Shown: positions 54,864 to 64,000 of the stretch, piece after piece
Layout: each line of letters starts with the position of its first letter
Position numbering within the stretch: the stretch's first letter is position 1
Assembly (NCBI GenBank): GCA_945878355.1
Contig: CAMCTC010000001.1
Span: 210,358-274,357 of the forward strand
Source of the DNA: Bordetella parapertussis
GTDB lineage: Bacteria; Pseudomonadota; Gammaproteobacteria; Burkholderiales; Burkholderiaceae_C
Direction: 5' to 3'
DNA: 64,000 bases
Program-made: the position numbers and the translations under genes
The notes under the pieces: model-generated
The model's input: only the letters and a program-made list of their open reading frames with translations
The model's database searches: none
Told to the model about the DNA's origin: nothing

Positions 54864-55778
54864 GTGGAAACCAAATGGCTAGAAGACTTTGTCAGCTTGG
54901 CCGAGACCCGCAGCTTTTCGCGCTCGGCCCAGCTCAGGCATGTCACCCAGCCGGCGTTCTCGCGCCGTATCCAGGCGCTTGAGGCTTGGGCGGGTGTCGA
55001 CCTGGTCGATCGTTCGTCGTATCCGACGCGCTTGACGTCGGCCGGCGAGACGCTGCACGGTCAGTCGCTCGAAATACTGGGAGCGCTGCAATTGGCGCGC
55101 AATCTGATGCGCTCGCACCGCGCCAGCGGCCAGGACGTGATCGAGTTCGCGATCCCGCACACACTGGCCTTCACCTTTTTCCCGCATTGGTTGATGGGCT
55201 TGCGCGGACGTCTTGACAGCGTCAAGACCCGTTTGATCGCCCTCAACGTCCACGATGCGGTGTTGCGGCTGACAGAAGGCGGCTGCGATTTACTGATTGC
55301 CTACCACCATGCTTCGCAGCCGCTGCAGCTCAGCCCGGACCGCTACGAGATGCTCTCATTGGGCCACGAGGTGCTGGCGGCTTATGCCAAGGCAGACTCG
55401 CAGGGCCAACCGCTGTTTCGGCTTGGCGCGCTGGGGCCGCCGACACCGTTGCTGGGCTATGCCTCGGGCGCTTACATGGGTCACATGGTCGAGCAGATCA
55501 TCCGCCAGATGGTGCTAGCGCCTTCGCTTGAGACCATCTACGAGACCGACATGGCCGAAGGCCTGAAAGCGATGGCGTTGGAAGGCCATGGCTTGGCATT
55601 CCTGCCAGCCAGTTCGGTCCGGCAGGAGCTCAAGAGCGGCCGCCTGGTCTGTGCCGCGCCGCTTGGCGTTGGCGAGCTGACGATGGAAGTGCGCATCTAT
55701 CGCGAGCGGCCAGAACTGTCGCGCCACAAGAAGGCTGCGGCACAGGCTTTGTGGGCGTTCCTGCAGCAAGGCCGTTGA
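54864..55778 (+). CDS. LysR-family transcription regulator
   Basis: 304 residues from a GTG at 54864 (METKWLEDFVSLAETRSFSRSAQ), the normal LysR N-terminus. HTH to residue about 62 (HVTQPAFSRRIQALEAWAG), then the substrate-binding domain. It resembles the HypT/YjiE subgroup by its opening WLEDFVSLAETRSFSRSA. No divergent target gene; 49 bases after the exporter gene, so these two may be co-transcribed. Effector unknown. Confidence 0.9.
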   Translation: METKWLEDFVSLAETRSFSRSAQLRHVTQPAFSRRIQALEAWAGVDLVDRSSYPTRLTSAGETLHGQSLEILGALQLARNLMRSHRASGQDVIEFAIPHTLAFTFFPHWLMGLRGRLDSVKTRLIALNVHDAVLRLTEGGCDLLIAYHHASQPLQLSPDRYEMLSLGHEVLAAYAKADSQGQPLFRLGALGPPTPLLGYASGAYMGHMVEQIIRQMVLAPSLETIYETDMAEGLKAMALEGHGLAFLPASSVRQELKSGRLVCAAPLGVGELTMEVRIYRERPELSRHKKAAAQALWAFLQQGR

Positions 55779-56026
55779 ATCGGGCGGCCCGGGCTTGCCA
55801 ATGGTGCATGGTGCCCATCGGATGTGCGCTCTATGGCATCGCGCCCGGCGCTGAGACTTCCTCGGCTGGAACGATTTTTGCTGTCGTTGGGAGGGTATTG
55901 GCTGTGACCCCCGGACAAACCGGTATGTTCCCGGGTCAGGCGATCGACCTATACTTCTTGGCCTTCATCATCATGTCGCTGCGCCCCGATGCTCGGGGTG
56001 TTTTCTAGCATCACAACCACGAGATC
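55779..56026. other. intergenic leader of the aap operon
   Basis: No gene. It contains a -10-like TATACT at 55950-55955 and a hairpin described separately. No good -35 was found. Confidence 0.4.
55984..56004 (+). promoter_or_regulatory. terminator-like hairpin in the aap leader (possible attenuator)
   Basis: Stem CCCCGA (55984-55989)/TCGGGG (55993-55998) with a TGC loop, then TGTTTTCT. It lies 24 bases before aapJ and downstream of the -10-like element, where it could attenuate or could end upstream transcripts. Only one structure was seen, with no obvious alternative pairing. Confidence 0.4.
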
Positions 56027-57067
56027 ATGACCATGACCAAGACTCCCCTGAAGACCGCGCTCGGCGCGTTGATTGCTCTGGGCGCGCTCGCAGCAACGCT
56101 GCCCGCGCAAGCCGGCAAAACCATCGACACCATCAAGCAACGCGGCCAACTGGTCTGCGGTGTCAACCCCAGCCTGCCTGGATTCTCGGCTGCTGACAGC
56201 CAGGGCAACTGGGCCGGCTTGGACGTCGATGTCTGCAAGGCCGTGGCAGCGACCCTGCTCAGCGATGCCAGCAAGATCAAGTGGGTGCCTTTGAATGCCG
56301 CTCAGCGCTTTGCTGCGCTGCAGGCCGGCGAGATCGACATCCTGTCGCGCAACACCACCTGGACGCTGACGCGCGACGCCTCCTTGGGTTTGCATTTCAC
56401 CGGCACCACGTATTACGACGGCCAGGGTTTCATGGTCACCAAGAAGTCCAAGATCACCAGTGCCAAGCAGCTCAAGGGCGCCACGGTCTGCGTGCAGTCG
56501 GGCACCACCACCGAGAAGAACCTGACTGACTATTCCAAGGCCGCCGGCCTGAACATGAAGTCGGTCGTCTTCGAGACCCAGGAAGCCACCAACAAGGCTT
56601 ACTTCTCAGGCCGCTGCCAGGCCTACACCACCGACGCTTCTGGCCTGGCCTCGGTGCGCAACAAGGAAGCTGGCAACCCCGAAGACCACGTGATCCTGCC
56701 TGAGCTGATCTCCAAAGAGCCGCTCGGGCCGGCGGTGCGCCGCGGTGACGACGAGTTCTTCGCGATCGTCAAGTGGGTCGTGTTCGCGCTGGTCGAGGCC
56801 GAGGAATACGGCATCACCCAGGCCAATGTCGACCAGATGAAGACCAGCACCGACCCGGTGGTGCAGCGCATCCTGGGCACCTCCGAGGACACCGGCAAGC
56901 TGCTGGGTCTTGACAAGGACTGGGCTTACCGCGCGATCAAGGCCACTGGCAACTACGGTGAGATCTTCGAGCGCAATGTCGGTCCGAAATCGGCCCTGAA
57001 ACTGCCGCGCGGCGCCAACAACCTGTGGAACAAGGGCGGCTTCATGTACGCCCCGCCGGTGCGCTGA
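56027..57067 (+). CDS. aapJ: general L-amino-acid ABC transporter, periplasmic binding protein
   Basis: 346 residues with a signal peptide (about 1-29, ends AQAG). SBP_bac_3 fold: IKQRGQLVCGVNPSLPGFS, GNWAGLDVDVCKAVAA, EIDILSRNTTWTLTRD, CVQSGTTTEKNL. The final NVGPKSALKLPRGANNLWNKGG marks the AapJ/BztA group, given in two parts here (NVGPKSALKLPRG, NNLWNKGG). Broad-range L-amino-acid capture for the AapQMP complex downstream. Alternative ATG two codons in. Confidence 0.95.
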   Translation: MTMTKTPLKTALGALIALGALAATLPAQAGKTIDTIKQRGQLVCGVNPSLPGFSAADSQGNWAGLDVDVCKAVAATLLSDASKIKWVPLNAAQRFAALQAGEIDILSRNTTWTLTRDASLGLHFTGTTYYDGQGFMVTKKSKITSAKQLKGATVCVQSGTTTEKNLTDYSKAAGLNMKSVVFETQEATNKAYFSGRCQAYTTDASGLASVRNKEAGNPEDHVILPELISKEPLGPAVRRGDDEFFAIVKWVVFALVEAEEYGITQANVDQMKTSTDPVVQRILGTSEDTGKLLGLDKDWAYRAIKATGNYGEIFERNVGPKSALKLPRGANNLWNKGGFMYAPPVR

Positions 57068-57097
57068 TCGCCTGACAGCCTTCGGCGTTCGACCCGC

Positions 57098-58279
57098 ATG
57101 ACATCCTCATCCCCGCCGCCGAAGGCACGCAGTTTCAGCTGGCGCAGCAAGTCGTTCCGCAACCTGGTCTACCAGGTGATCGCGGTTGCGCTGGTGATCG
57201 CGCTGGGTGCCTATCTGATGCACAACACGCTGCAGAACATGCGTCTGCGCGGCATCCAGAGCGGCTTCGACTTCATCGCCCAGCCGGCGGGTTTCTCGAT
57301 CGGCGAGTCGGTCGTGCCCTTCGATTCGGCCGAGAGCTATGGCAAGGCCTTTCTGGTCGGGCTGTCCAACACCTTGCGCGTGGCGATCATCGGCGTGGTG
57401 CTCGCGACCTTGCTGGGCACGCTGGTGGGCATCGGCCGGCTGTCGCACAACTTCCTGTTGCGCACGCTGTGCGGTGCTTATGTCGAGGTCTTCCGCAATG
57501 TGCCGCTGCTGCTGCAGTTGTTCATCTGGTACTTCGTGATGACCGAGTTGCTGCCGCCGATCGAGACCGCGATGCAGCCGGTGGCCGGCGTGTTCTTCAG
57601 CAAAAACGGCCTGCAGTACCCGATCCCGCTGTGGGCCAGTGGCCACTGGCTGACGCTGGCCGGGCTGGTGGTCGGTGGCGTCGGGGCCTGGGTCTGGGCC
57701 CGCGCTGCACGATCGCACCTCTTTGCCACGGGCTTGATCCGGCCTGTGTTCTGGCCCGGCCTGGGGATCGTGGTCGCTGGCGGCTTGCTGGGTTGGCTGG
57801 TCGGCGGTGCGCCGGGTGGCTTGGACATCCCAGAGAAGACCGAGCTCAACGTCGTGGGCGGCGGTGCGGTGACGCCCGAGTTCCTGACGATGCTGATTGG
57901 CCTGACGGTCTATACCGCGTCCTATATCGCCGAGATCGTTCGCGGCGGCATCCAGGCCGTGCCTTTCGGCCAGCATGAGGCGGCGGCGGCACTGGGTCTG
58001 TCGCGCCGAATGGAAGTCAGGCTGGTGCAGATGCCGCAAGCGCTGCGGGTGATCATCCCGCCGCTGACCAGCCAGTACCTGAACCTGACCAAGAACTCGT
58101 CGCTCGCGGTCGCGGTGGGTTACCCCGACCTGGTGTCGATCTCCAACACCTCGCTGAACCAGACCGGGCGGGCGATCGAGTGCATCGCGCTGGTGATGGC
58201 CTGCTACCTGACGCTGTCACTGCTGACGGCGGCTTTCATGAACGCCTACAACAAGCGCTCGCTGATCAAGGAGCGCTGA
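57098..58279 (+). CDS. aapQ: general L-amino-acid ABC transporter permease AapQ
   Basis: 393 residues. Membrane segments near 26-45, 95-120, 130-150, 185-205, 215-235, 270-290, 330-350 and 365-385. The EAA-type loop is EAAAALGLSRRMEVRLVQMP, and NVPLLLQLFIWYFVM is typical of His/Glu/Gln-type permeases. Family-specific early loop: GFDFIAQPAGFSIGESVVPF. Pairs with AapM. Confidence 0.95.
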   Translation: MTSSSPPPKARSFSWRSKSFRNLVYQVIAVALVIALGAYLMHNTLQNMRLRGIQSGFDFIAQPAGFSIGESVVPFDSAESYGKAFLVGLSNTLRVAIIGVVLATLLGTLVGIGRLSHNFLLRTLCGAYVEVFRNVPLLLQLFIWYFVMTELLPPIETAMQPVAGVFFSKNGLQYPIPLWASGHWLTLAGLVVGGVGAWVWARAARSHLFATGLIRPVFWPGLGIVVAGGLLGWLVGGAPGGLDIPEKTELNVVGGGAVTPEFLTMLIGLTVYTASYIAEIVRGGIQAVPFGQHEAAAALGLSRRMEVRLVQMPQALRVIIPPLTSQYLNLTKNSSLAVAVGYPDLVSISNTSLNQTGRAIECIALVMACYLTLSLLTAAFMNAYNKRSLIKER

Positions 58280-58284
58280 CGCGA

Positions 58285-59412
58285 ATGACCACGCTGTACC
58301 CGACGCCTGAGGCGATCAACTTCGAGCCGATCGCGAGCCGGTCGCCTCCGCGCGCTGCCCGCGGCCTGGCGGCATGGCTGCGCAGCAATTTGTTCGATGG
58401 CTGGCGCAACACGCTGGCCACGCTGGTGGTGCTGGCTTTGCTTGCGCTGGTGCTGCCGCATTTGCTGCAGTGGGCGCTGGTCAACGCGGTGTTCCGTCCC
58501 GACAACGCGGCCTGCCGGGCTGTTGCCGAGACCGGGGCCTGCTGGGGCGTGGTGGCCGAAAAATACCGTTTGATCCTTTTTGGCCGCTACCCGTATGCCG
58601 AGCAGTGGCGGCCTTTGGTGGCCTGCGCATTGCTGACGGGTTTGCTGGCAGCGAGTTGCTACCGACCTTTCTGGCGGCGTGGCCTGCTGCTGGCCTGGGT
58701 CATCGTCGTCGGCGTATTTTTCGCGCTGATGCTCGGCGGCTTGTTCGGGCTCAGCTCGGTCGAGACCGGGCGCTGGGGCGGTTTCCCGCTGACACTGCTG
58801 CTGTCGACGATCAGCCTGATGCTGGCCTTTCCGCTGGCGGTGCTGGTGGCGCTGGGCCGGCAGTCTCGCATGCCCGGCATCCGCACGCTGTGTGTGCTCT
58901 ACGTCGAGTTGATCCGCGGCGTGCCGCTGATCTCGGTGCTGTTCATGGCCTCGTTCATGTTTCCGCTGTTCATGCCCCAGGGCACGACGATCGACGTGTT
59001 GCTGCGGGTGCTGGTGGGCATGACACTGTTCACCGCGGCTTACCTGGCCGAGGTGGTGCGCGGCGGCCTGCAGGCACTGCCCAAGGGCCAGCTTGAGGCG
59101 GCGCAGTCGCTTGGACTGTCCGACTGGCAGGCCACGCGGATGATCGTGCTGCCGCAGGCGCTGCGGCTGGTCGTGCCGGCGATCATGAACACCTTCATCG
59201 GCGCGTTCAAAGACACCTCGCTGGTGACGATCGTCAGCCTCTACGACCTGACGGGTGCGCTGCAACTCGCGCTGGGCGACGCCAACTGGCGCAAGTTCTT
59301 CCTCGAAGGCCAGCTGTTCGTTGCGGCGATCTACTTCGTCTTCTGCTTTGCGATGTCGCGCTACAGCCAGTGGATAGAGCGCCACCTCAACACCGGCACC
59401 CGTCGCCAATGA
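58285..59412 (+). CDS. aapM: general L-amino-acid ABC transporter permease AapM
   Basis: 375 residues from ATG 58285. Several membrane segments; EAAQSLGLSDWQATRMIVLP is the ATPase-contact loop, and RGVPLISVLFMASFMFPLF is the family's channel stretch. GACWGVVAEKYRLILFGRYP is typical of AapM. 5 bases after aapQ. Confidence 0.95.
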   Translation: MTTLYPTPEAINFEPIASRSPPRAARGLAAWLRSNLFDGWRNTLATLVVLALLALVLPHLLQWALVNAVFRPDNAACRAVAETGACWGVVAEKYRLILFGRYPYAEQWRPLVACALLTGLLAASCYRPFWRRGLLLAWVIVVGVFFALMLGGLFGLSSVETGRWGGFPLTLLLSTISLMLAFPLAVLVALGRQSRMPGIRTLCVLYVELIRGVPLISVLFMASFMFPLFMPQGTTIDVLLRVLVGMTLFTAAYLAEVVRGGLQALPKGQLEAAQSLGLSDWQATRMIVLPQALRLVVPAIMNTFIGAFKDTSLVTIVSLYDLTGALQLALGDANWRKFFLEGQLFVAAIYFVFCFAMSRYSQWIERHLNTGTRRQ

Positions 59413-59465
59413 GGGCGCTGTGGCGCCTGCCAAGCCATGAGCATTGAGAAAAACACCCGAGCGCC

Positions 59466-60212
<747 letters not shown>

Positions 60213-60217
60213 GCGCC

Positions 60218-60799
60218 ATGCTGGCGATCGACCGGCTGGCGCTGGCCTCGCCCGGCGATGCGCAGCCCAGGCCGCACGACAACTGCTACTGGCTGCTGCC
60301 CGGGCGGATGCTGGCCGGTGAGTACCCCGGGTTGACCGACCCGCAGCAGCAGTCGTGCAGGCTGGAGGCGATGGTTGGCGCCGGTGTGCGCTGTGTCGTC
60401 GACCTGACCGACCCGTCTGAGGGCTTGCCGCCGTATGCCGACGCACTGCGTGCAACAGCACAGGGGGCGGCGATCCAGTGCCAGCGCTTCCCGATCGAAG
60501 ACTTCTCGGTGCCCGAGGCGACGACGATGCGTTGCATCCTCGATGCGATCGACGCCTCGCTGAACGCAGGCGACACCGTCTACCTGCACTGCCACGGCGG
60601 CATCGGCCGCACTGGCACGGTGGTCGGCTGCTGGCTTGTCGAGCGAGGCTTCACGCCGGCACAGGCGCTGGCGCTGATCGCCGCCAAGTGGCAGGTGATG
60701 GCCAAGCGGCAACAGTCACCCGAATCGCCCGAAACCGCCGAGCAGCGCGAGTTCATCGCCGCTTGGGCCCTCGCCTCGCCTGTCCAACGCAGCCTGTGA
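60218..60799 (+). CDS. dual-specificity/tyrosine-type protein phosphatase
   Basis: 193 residues from ATG 60218. Phosphatase P-loop HCHGGIGRTGTVVGCWL (HCxxGxxR[ST]) with catalytic Cys; general-acid candidate Asp in PIEDFSVPEA; CVVDLTDPSEGLPPY earlier. Related to the cyclin-dependent kinase inhibitor 3/DSP-like phosphatases of proteobacteria. Substrate unknown. It is 5 bases after aapP and 10 before pyrC, so probably read in one message with both. Confidence 0.88.
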   Translation: MLAIDRLALASPGDAQPRPHDNCYWLLPGRMLAGEYPGLTDPQQQSCRLEAMVGAGVRCVVDLTDPSEGLPPYADALRATAQGAAIQCQRFPIEDFSVPEATTMRCILDAIDASLNAGDTVYLHCHGGIGRTGTVVGCWLVERGFTPAQALALIAAKWQVMAKRQQSPESPETAEQREFIAAWALASPVQRSL

Positions 60800-60809
60800 A
60801 AATCAAGCC

Positions 60810-61862
60810 ATGACCCAGACCGACCAAGCCCTCGACACCCTGACGATCACCCGCCCCGACGACTGGCACCTGCATGTGCGCGATGGTGCGGCGATGGCCG
60901 CAGTGGTGCCGGCCACCGCCCGCCAGTTTGCGCGCGCGATCATCATGCCCAATCTGCGCCCGCCGATCACCAGCACCGCCGCGGCGATGGCCTACCGCGA
61001 CCGCATCGTTGCCGCGGTACCGCCAGGTCTGGATTTCACGCCCTTGATGACGCTGTACCTGACCGACCACTTGGCCGTCGACGAGATAGCCCGCGCGAGA
61101 GAGGCCGGTGTGGTTGCGGCCAAGCTCTACCCGGCGGGCGCCACGACGCACAGCGACGCCGGTGTCACCGACATCCGCCACACCTACCCGGTGCTCGAAG
61201 CGATGCAACGCGCCGGCCTGCTGCTGCTGGTGCATGGCGAGGTGACCGACCCGGCGGTCGACATCTTCGACCGTGAAGCGGTGTTCATCGACCGGGTGAT
61301 GCAGCCGCTGCGGCGCGACTTTCCGGAGCTCAAGGTCGTGTTCGAGCACATCACGACGCAGGAGGCTGCGCAGTATGTGGCGCAGGCCGGGCACCACACC
61401 GCCGCCACCATCACTGCGCACCACCTGCTCTACAACCGCAACGCGATTTTCATGGGCGGCCTGCGCCCACACTACTACTGCCTGCCAGTGCTCAAGCGCG
61501 AGTTGCACCGCCAGGCGCTGGTGGCTGCGGCCACCTCGGGTTCAGACCGCTTCTTCTTGGGCACCGACAGCGCGCCGCATGCGGCCGTGTTGAAAGAGGC
61601 GTCGGTCTGCGGCGCTGGTTGCTACACCGCTTTGAGCGCTCTCGAGCTCTACGCCGAGGCTTTCGACGCTGTCGGTGCGATCGACAAGCTCGAAGGCTTT
61701 GCCAGCCACCATGGCCCGGCTTTCTACGGCTTGCCTCGCAACCGCGGCCAGCTGACGCTGGCGCGCCAGCCCTGGGTGCTGCCCGAGGCCGTGGCGTTTG
61801 GCGACGCGCAGCTCAAGCCCTTGCGTGGCGGCGAGACGCTGGCCTGGCGGCAGCTGGACTGA
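60810..61862 (+). CDS. pyrC: dihydroorotase
   Basis: 350 residues, class II type. It cyclises carbamoyl-aspartate to dihydroorotate in pyrimidine synthesis. Binuclear zinc site: DDWHLHVRD, carboxylated Lys in AAKLYPAGATTHSDAG, His in LVHGEVTD and VFEHITTQEA, Asp in LGTDSAPHA. Substrate contacts in MPNLRPPI. Last gene before the terminator shared with the converging adhesin. Confidence 0.97.
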   Translation: MTQTDQALDTLTITRPDDWHLHVRDGAAMAAVVPATARQFARAIIMPNLRPPITSTAAAMAYRDRIVAAVPPGLDFTPLMTLYLTDHLAVDEIARAREAGVVAAKLYPAGATTHSDAGVTDIRHTYPVLEAMQRAGLLLLVHGEVTDPAVDIFDREAVFIDRVMQPLRRDFPELKVVFEHITTQEAAQYVAQAGHHTAATITAHHLLYNRNAIFMGGLRPHYYCLPVLKRELHRQALVAAATSGSDRFFLGTDSAPHAAVLKEASVCGAGCYTALSALELYAEAFDAVGAIDKLEGFASHHGPAFYGLPRNRGQLTLARQPWVLPEAVAFGDAQLKPLRGGETLAWRQLD

Positions 61863-61890
61863 AGCGACTTGATGGTGGACTCACCATGAA

Positions 61891-61916
61891 AAACGGGCTG
61901 CCTAAGCAGCCCGTTT
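61891..61916. terminator. bidirectional intrinsic terminator pyrC / adhesin
   Basis: Perfect 11-bp stem AAACGGGCTGC (61891-61901) with GCAGCCCGTTT (61906-61916), loop CTAA. It ends in T on both strands (TTTGAC on plus; TTTTTCATG on minus) and lies between two converging genes. Confidence 0.9.
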
Positions 61917-61947
61917 GACTGTCAAAGGGCGCGAAGCCCTTGACGGC

Positions 61948-64000
61948 TTACCAGGAGAAGCCCACGCCGGCGCTGCCGACGGCCTTGCCGCCGCTCGTGC
62001 CACCAACGCCGACCTTGACGACCACGTTCTCTTTGAATCGAGCGCTGAATCCAACAGCGATCGCCGACTCGCCGCCGTAGCTGCCGGCGCCGGCGCCCAG
62101 GCTGAAGGCCTTGCCCGGATCAACCTGCGGGATGCCTGCCAGCGCTGCGCTGCCCGCGATGCCGCGTGACAGCTCACGCTTGACCTCGGCCAACTGACCG
62201 ACGTTGATCGCGTCGTTCAGCGCCACACCGTTGGCCACGCCGCTGATGATGCCGCCGACCTTCAGCGCGCCACCTATCGTCGCCGATCCGGCGATCGCTG
62301 CGTTGCCAGCCACCGACAGTGCGCCGCCGACGCTGCCGTTGCCCGTCGTCGTCAGCGTACCGGTCTTGATATCACCGGTGTTGGTGATGCCTGCCGTGGT
62401 GGTCGCGCCAGCCACCGTCAATGCGCCAGTGGTGCTGATCGCGCCGGTGTTGGCGATGCCGTTGGTGGTCGTCGCGCCCGCCACGCTGAACGATCCGACA
62501 ACAGCAGAACCGCTCGCCGAGTTCACCGTCAAGCTGTTCGCGCCGGCCTGCAGCGCTGCACTGCTTAGCAACGCGGTGTTGCTGGTGCCAACAGCTGAAT
62601 TCACGTTGCTGCCTGCGGCGTCTGTGGTGGTCTGGAACACTGTCGAGGTTGCGGTGGTCGCACCGCTGCCAGCGATCGTGATGCTCGAACCAGCCGGCGT
62701 CGTGCCCGCTGCTGAAACGTTGCCGTCCTGCAGGGTCAACGTGCCCGTGGCCGTGCCACCCTTGATCACTGTGCTCGTCGTCCCGGTGATGGTTGTCGTG
62801 CCTGCCGCACCGATGCCCGTGCTGGCAATACTGCTGGCACCAGCGCCAGAGATGGCCATCGTCGCGCCTGTGATCAGACCTGTGGCTGCATTGATATTGA
62901 CCTTGCCGATGGTGGCATCACCAGCCACGGACAGAGCGCCGCCGACTGCTGCCGCACCCGTGGTGCTCAGCGTCGCAGTGCTGATCGCACCAGTGTTGGC
63001 GATGCCTGCGGTGGTGGTCTGGCCGGTCACGCCCAGTGTGCCCCCGACCGTCGCGTTGCCGGAAGCGGCCAAGGTGGTGGTGGTGGTGCCGCCGTTGGCT
63101 GCCAGGGCACCGGTCAGCGTGGTAGCGCCGGTGACAGCCAGCGTGCCGCTGTTGGTCATGTTGCCGGTGTTGGCCAGCAGACCGGTGTTGGCGATGCCTG
63201 CGGTGGTGGTCTGGCCGGTCACGCCGAGCGTGCCGCCGACTGTCGCATTGCCGGAGGCGGCCAAGGTGGCTGTGCTGACCGCGCCGCTGTTGGCGATGTT
63301 GCCGGTGTTGGTGATGCCAGTGGTCGTGCTGGCGCCGGTGACAGCCAGCGTGCCGCTGTTGGTCATGTTGCCGGTGTTGGCCAGCAGACCGGTGTTGGCG
63401 ATGCCTGCGGTCGTGGTCTGGCCGGTCACACCCAGCGTGCCACCGACCGTCGCGTTGCCGGAAGCGGCCAAGGTGGTGGTGGTGGTGCCGCCGTTGGCTG
63501 CCAGGGCACCGGTCAGCGTGGTGGCGCCGGTGACAGCCAGCGTGCCGCTGTTGGTCATGTTGCCGGTGTTGGCCAGCAGGCCGGTGTTGGCTATGCCTGC
63601 GGTGGTGGTCTGGCCGGTCACGCCGAGCGTGCCGCCGACTGTCGCATTGCCGGAGGCGGCCAAGGTGGCGGTGCTGACCGCGCCGCTGTTGGCGATGTTG
63701 CCGGTGTTGGTGATGCCAGTGGTCGTGCTGGCGCCGGTGACACCCAGGGTGGTTGTGCTGACCGCGCCGGTGTTGGTGATGCCAGCGGTGGTGGACGCAC
63801 CTGCAACTGCCAAGGTGCCGCCCACGGTCGTGTTGCCTGTCGCGGCGACAACCGCGAAGGTCGGGGTCTCGGTCAGCGTCAAAGCCATGTTCCCGCCGCC
63901 AGTCGTGCCCGACGTGGCGGTGCCGGTGATATTGCTGTAGGTGATGCCGGTCGTGTTGACGGCCGTCGATGAGCCCGTCACCGCGCCGCTCGTTGCGACG
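61948..64000 (-). CDS. trimeric autotransporter adhesin (YadA-like), 3' part
   Basis: At least 683 residues; the frame is still open at the window edge, so the 5' part with signal and head is missing. The passenger is a Thr/Gly/Ala/Asn-rich series of short repeats (NTGNIANSGAVSTATL, GVTGQTTTAGIANTG) as in beta-roll stalks. After it, SGVANGVALNDAINVGQL is the neck-like segment; the last about 75 residues are the YadA anchor (GAGAGSYGGESAIAVGFSAR ... ending GVGFSW, aromatic terminus). It forms a homotrimeric outer-membrane barrel exporting the stalk. Converges with pyrC. Confidence 0.88.
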   Translation of the reverse strand, partial: VATSGAVTGSSTAVNTTGITYSNITGTATSGTTGGGNMALTLTETPTFAVVAATGNTTVGGTLAVAGASTTAGITNTGAVSTTTLGVTGASTTTGITNTGNIANSGAVSTATLAASGNATVGGTLGVTGQTTTAGIANTGLLANTGNMTNSGTLAVTGATTLTGALAANGGTTTTTLAASGNATVGGTLGVTGQTTTAGIANTGLLANTGNMTNSGTLAVTGASTTTGITNTGNIANSGAVSTATLAASGNATVGGTLGVTGQTTTAGIANTGLLANTGNMTNSGTLAVTGATTLTGALAANGGTTTTTLAASGNATVGGTLGVTGQTTTAGIANTGAISTATLSTTGAAAVGGALSVAGDATIGKVNINAATGLITGATMAISGAGASSIASTGIGAAGTTTITGTTSTVIKGGTATGTLTLQDGNVSAAGTTPAGSSITIAGSGATTATSTVFQTTTDAAGSNVNSAVGTSNTALLSSAALQAGANSLTVNSASGSAVVGSFSVAGATTTNGIANTGAISTTGALTVAGATTTAGITNTGDIKTGTLTTTGNGSVGGALSVAGNAAIAGSATIGGALKVGGIISGVANGVALNDAINVGQLAEVKRELSRGIAGSAALAGIPQVDPGKAFSLGAGAGSYGGESAIAVGFSARFKENVVVKVGVGGTSGGKAVGSAGVGFSW
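63002..63790 (-). repeat. 399-bp tandem duplication inside the adhesin stalk
   Basis: Matching points repeat exactly 399 bases apart (for example 63055 and 63454; 63247 and 63646). Each 399-base unit encodes 133 residues made of two halves of 65 and 68 residues that begin LAASGNATVGGTLGVTGQTT. The copies are nearly identical, so the duplication is recent. Five ACC codons in a row (poly-Thr) lie within each copy, adding a slippage-prone stretch. Confidence 0.88.

Noticed and set aside
63002-63790. Regular repeats that might be taken for a CRISPR array
   Set aside because: The period is 399 bases, in frame with an adhesin, with no short conserved repeat plus unique spacers and no cas genes.
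62204-63940. 578-codon open frame antisense to the adhesin
   Set aside because: It mirrors the repeats of the adhesin gene, has biased Val/Ala/Pro composition, no signal or domain, and the minus-strand gene has a clear anchor domain.

Overview
The window is high-GC DNA with gene content and order typical of a betaproteobacterium of the order Burkholderiales (Rubrivivax/Leptothrix/Methylibium-like). The indicators are the hemC-hemD-hemX-hemY run, a his cluster, a DUF6502 protein, HAD-first/hydratase-last beta-oxidation enzymes and an aapJQMP transporter. The genus is inferred from general knowledge, not proven. Most of the window is ordinary chromosome. About 14 kb (17.4-31.7 kb) is an integrated accessory island.

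Layout. 0-3.1 kb: a DUF6502 regulator-like gene, a short dispersed repeat, and an orphan holin/endolysin pair. 3.2-7.9 kb: a four-gene MacAB-type export operon (outer-membrane factor, adaptor, ATPase, permease) on the minus strand. 8.3-12.9 kb: argH and ppc. 13.0-17.3 kb: hemC, hemD, hemX, hemY, followed by tRNA-Arg(ACG).

The island begins at the 3' end of tRNA-Arg. It carries a tyrosine integrase, an excisionase-like gene that overlaps it deeply, and a second tyrosine recombinase that seems to lack its nucleophile. Next comes about 1.3 kb with no convincing gene; about 750 bases of it (20.11-20.87 kb) are packed with perfect inverted repeats, which looks like a large structured RNA or structured DNA site. 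Intact cargo follows: an HNH nuclease coupled to a MazG-like nucleotide pyrophosphohydrolase, a Phd/RelE-type and an AbrB/MazF-type toxin-antitoxin pair, and a wHTH-ATPase-STAS-like switch protein with spaced half-sites at its start. Between them lie broken defence genes: three different type I hsdR fragments, an hsdM scrap, a headless GHKL ATPase, a DUF1156 methylase tail, and a Swt1-like HEPN gene interrupted by the same short repeat seen near position 1,040. Toxin-antitoxin pairs have survived while restriction genes have decayed.

31.7-44.2 kb: VOC protein, dienelactone hydrolase, pth, a small exported protein, ferredoxin, coaD, rsmD, hisF-hisA-hisH-hisB-hisC with a PIN/RHH toxin-antitoxin pair translationally coupled to hisC, lipocalin, a glycine-zipper lipoprotein, two c-type cytochromes and an HNH nuclease. 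44.5-52.9 kb: a TetR-controlled fatty-acid degradation cluster (acyl-CoA dehydrogenase, DUF2147, bifunctional HAD/hydratase, thiolase, hydratase) and an SGNH hydrolase. 53-62 kb: Atm1-type ABC exporter, LysR regulator, aapJQMP amino-acid transporter, a dual-specificity-type phosphatase and pyrC. 61.9 kb to the end: the 3' part of a trimeric autotransporter adhesin with a duplicated 399-base unit, cut by the window edge.
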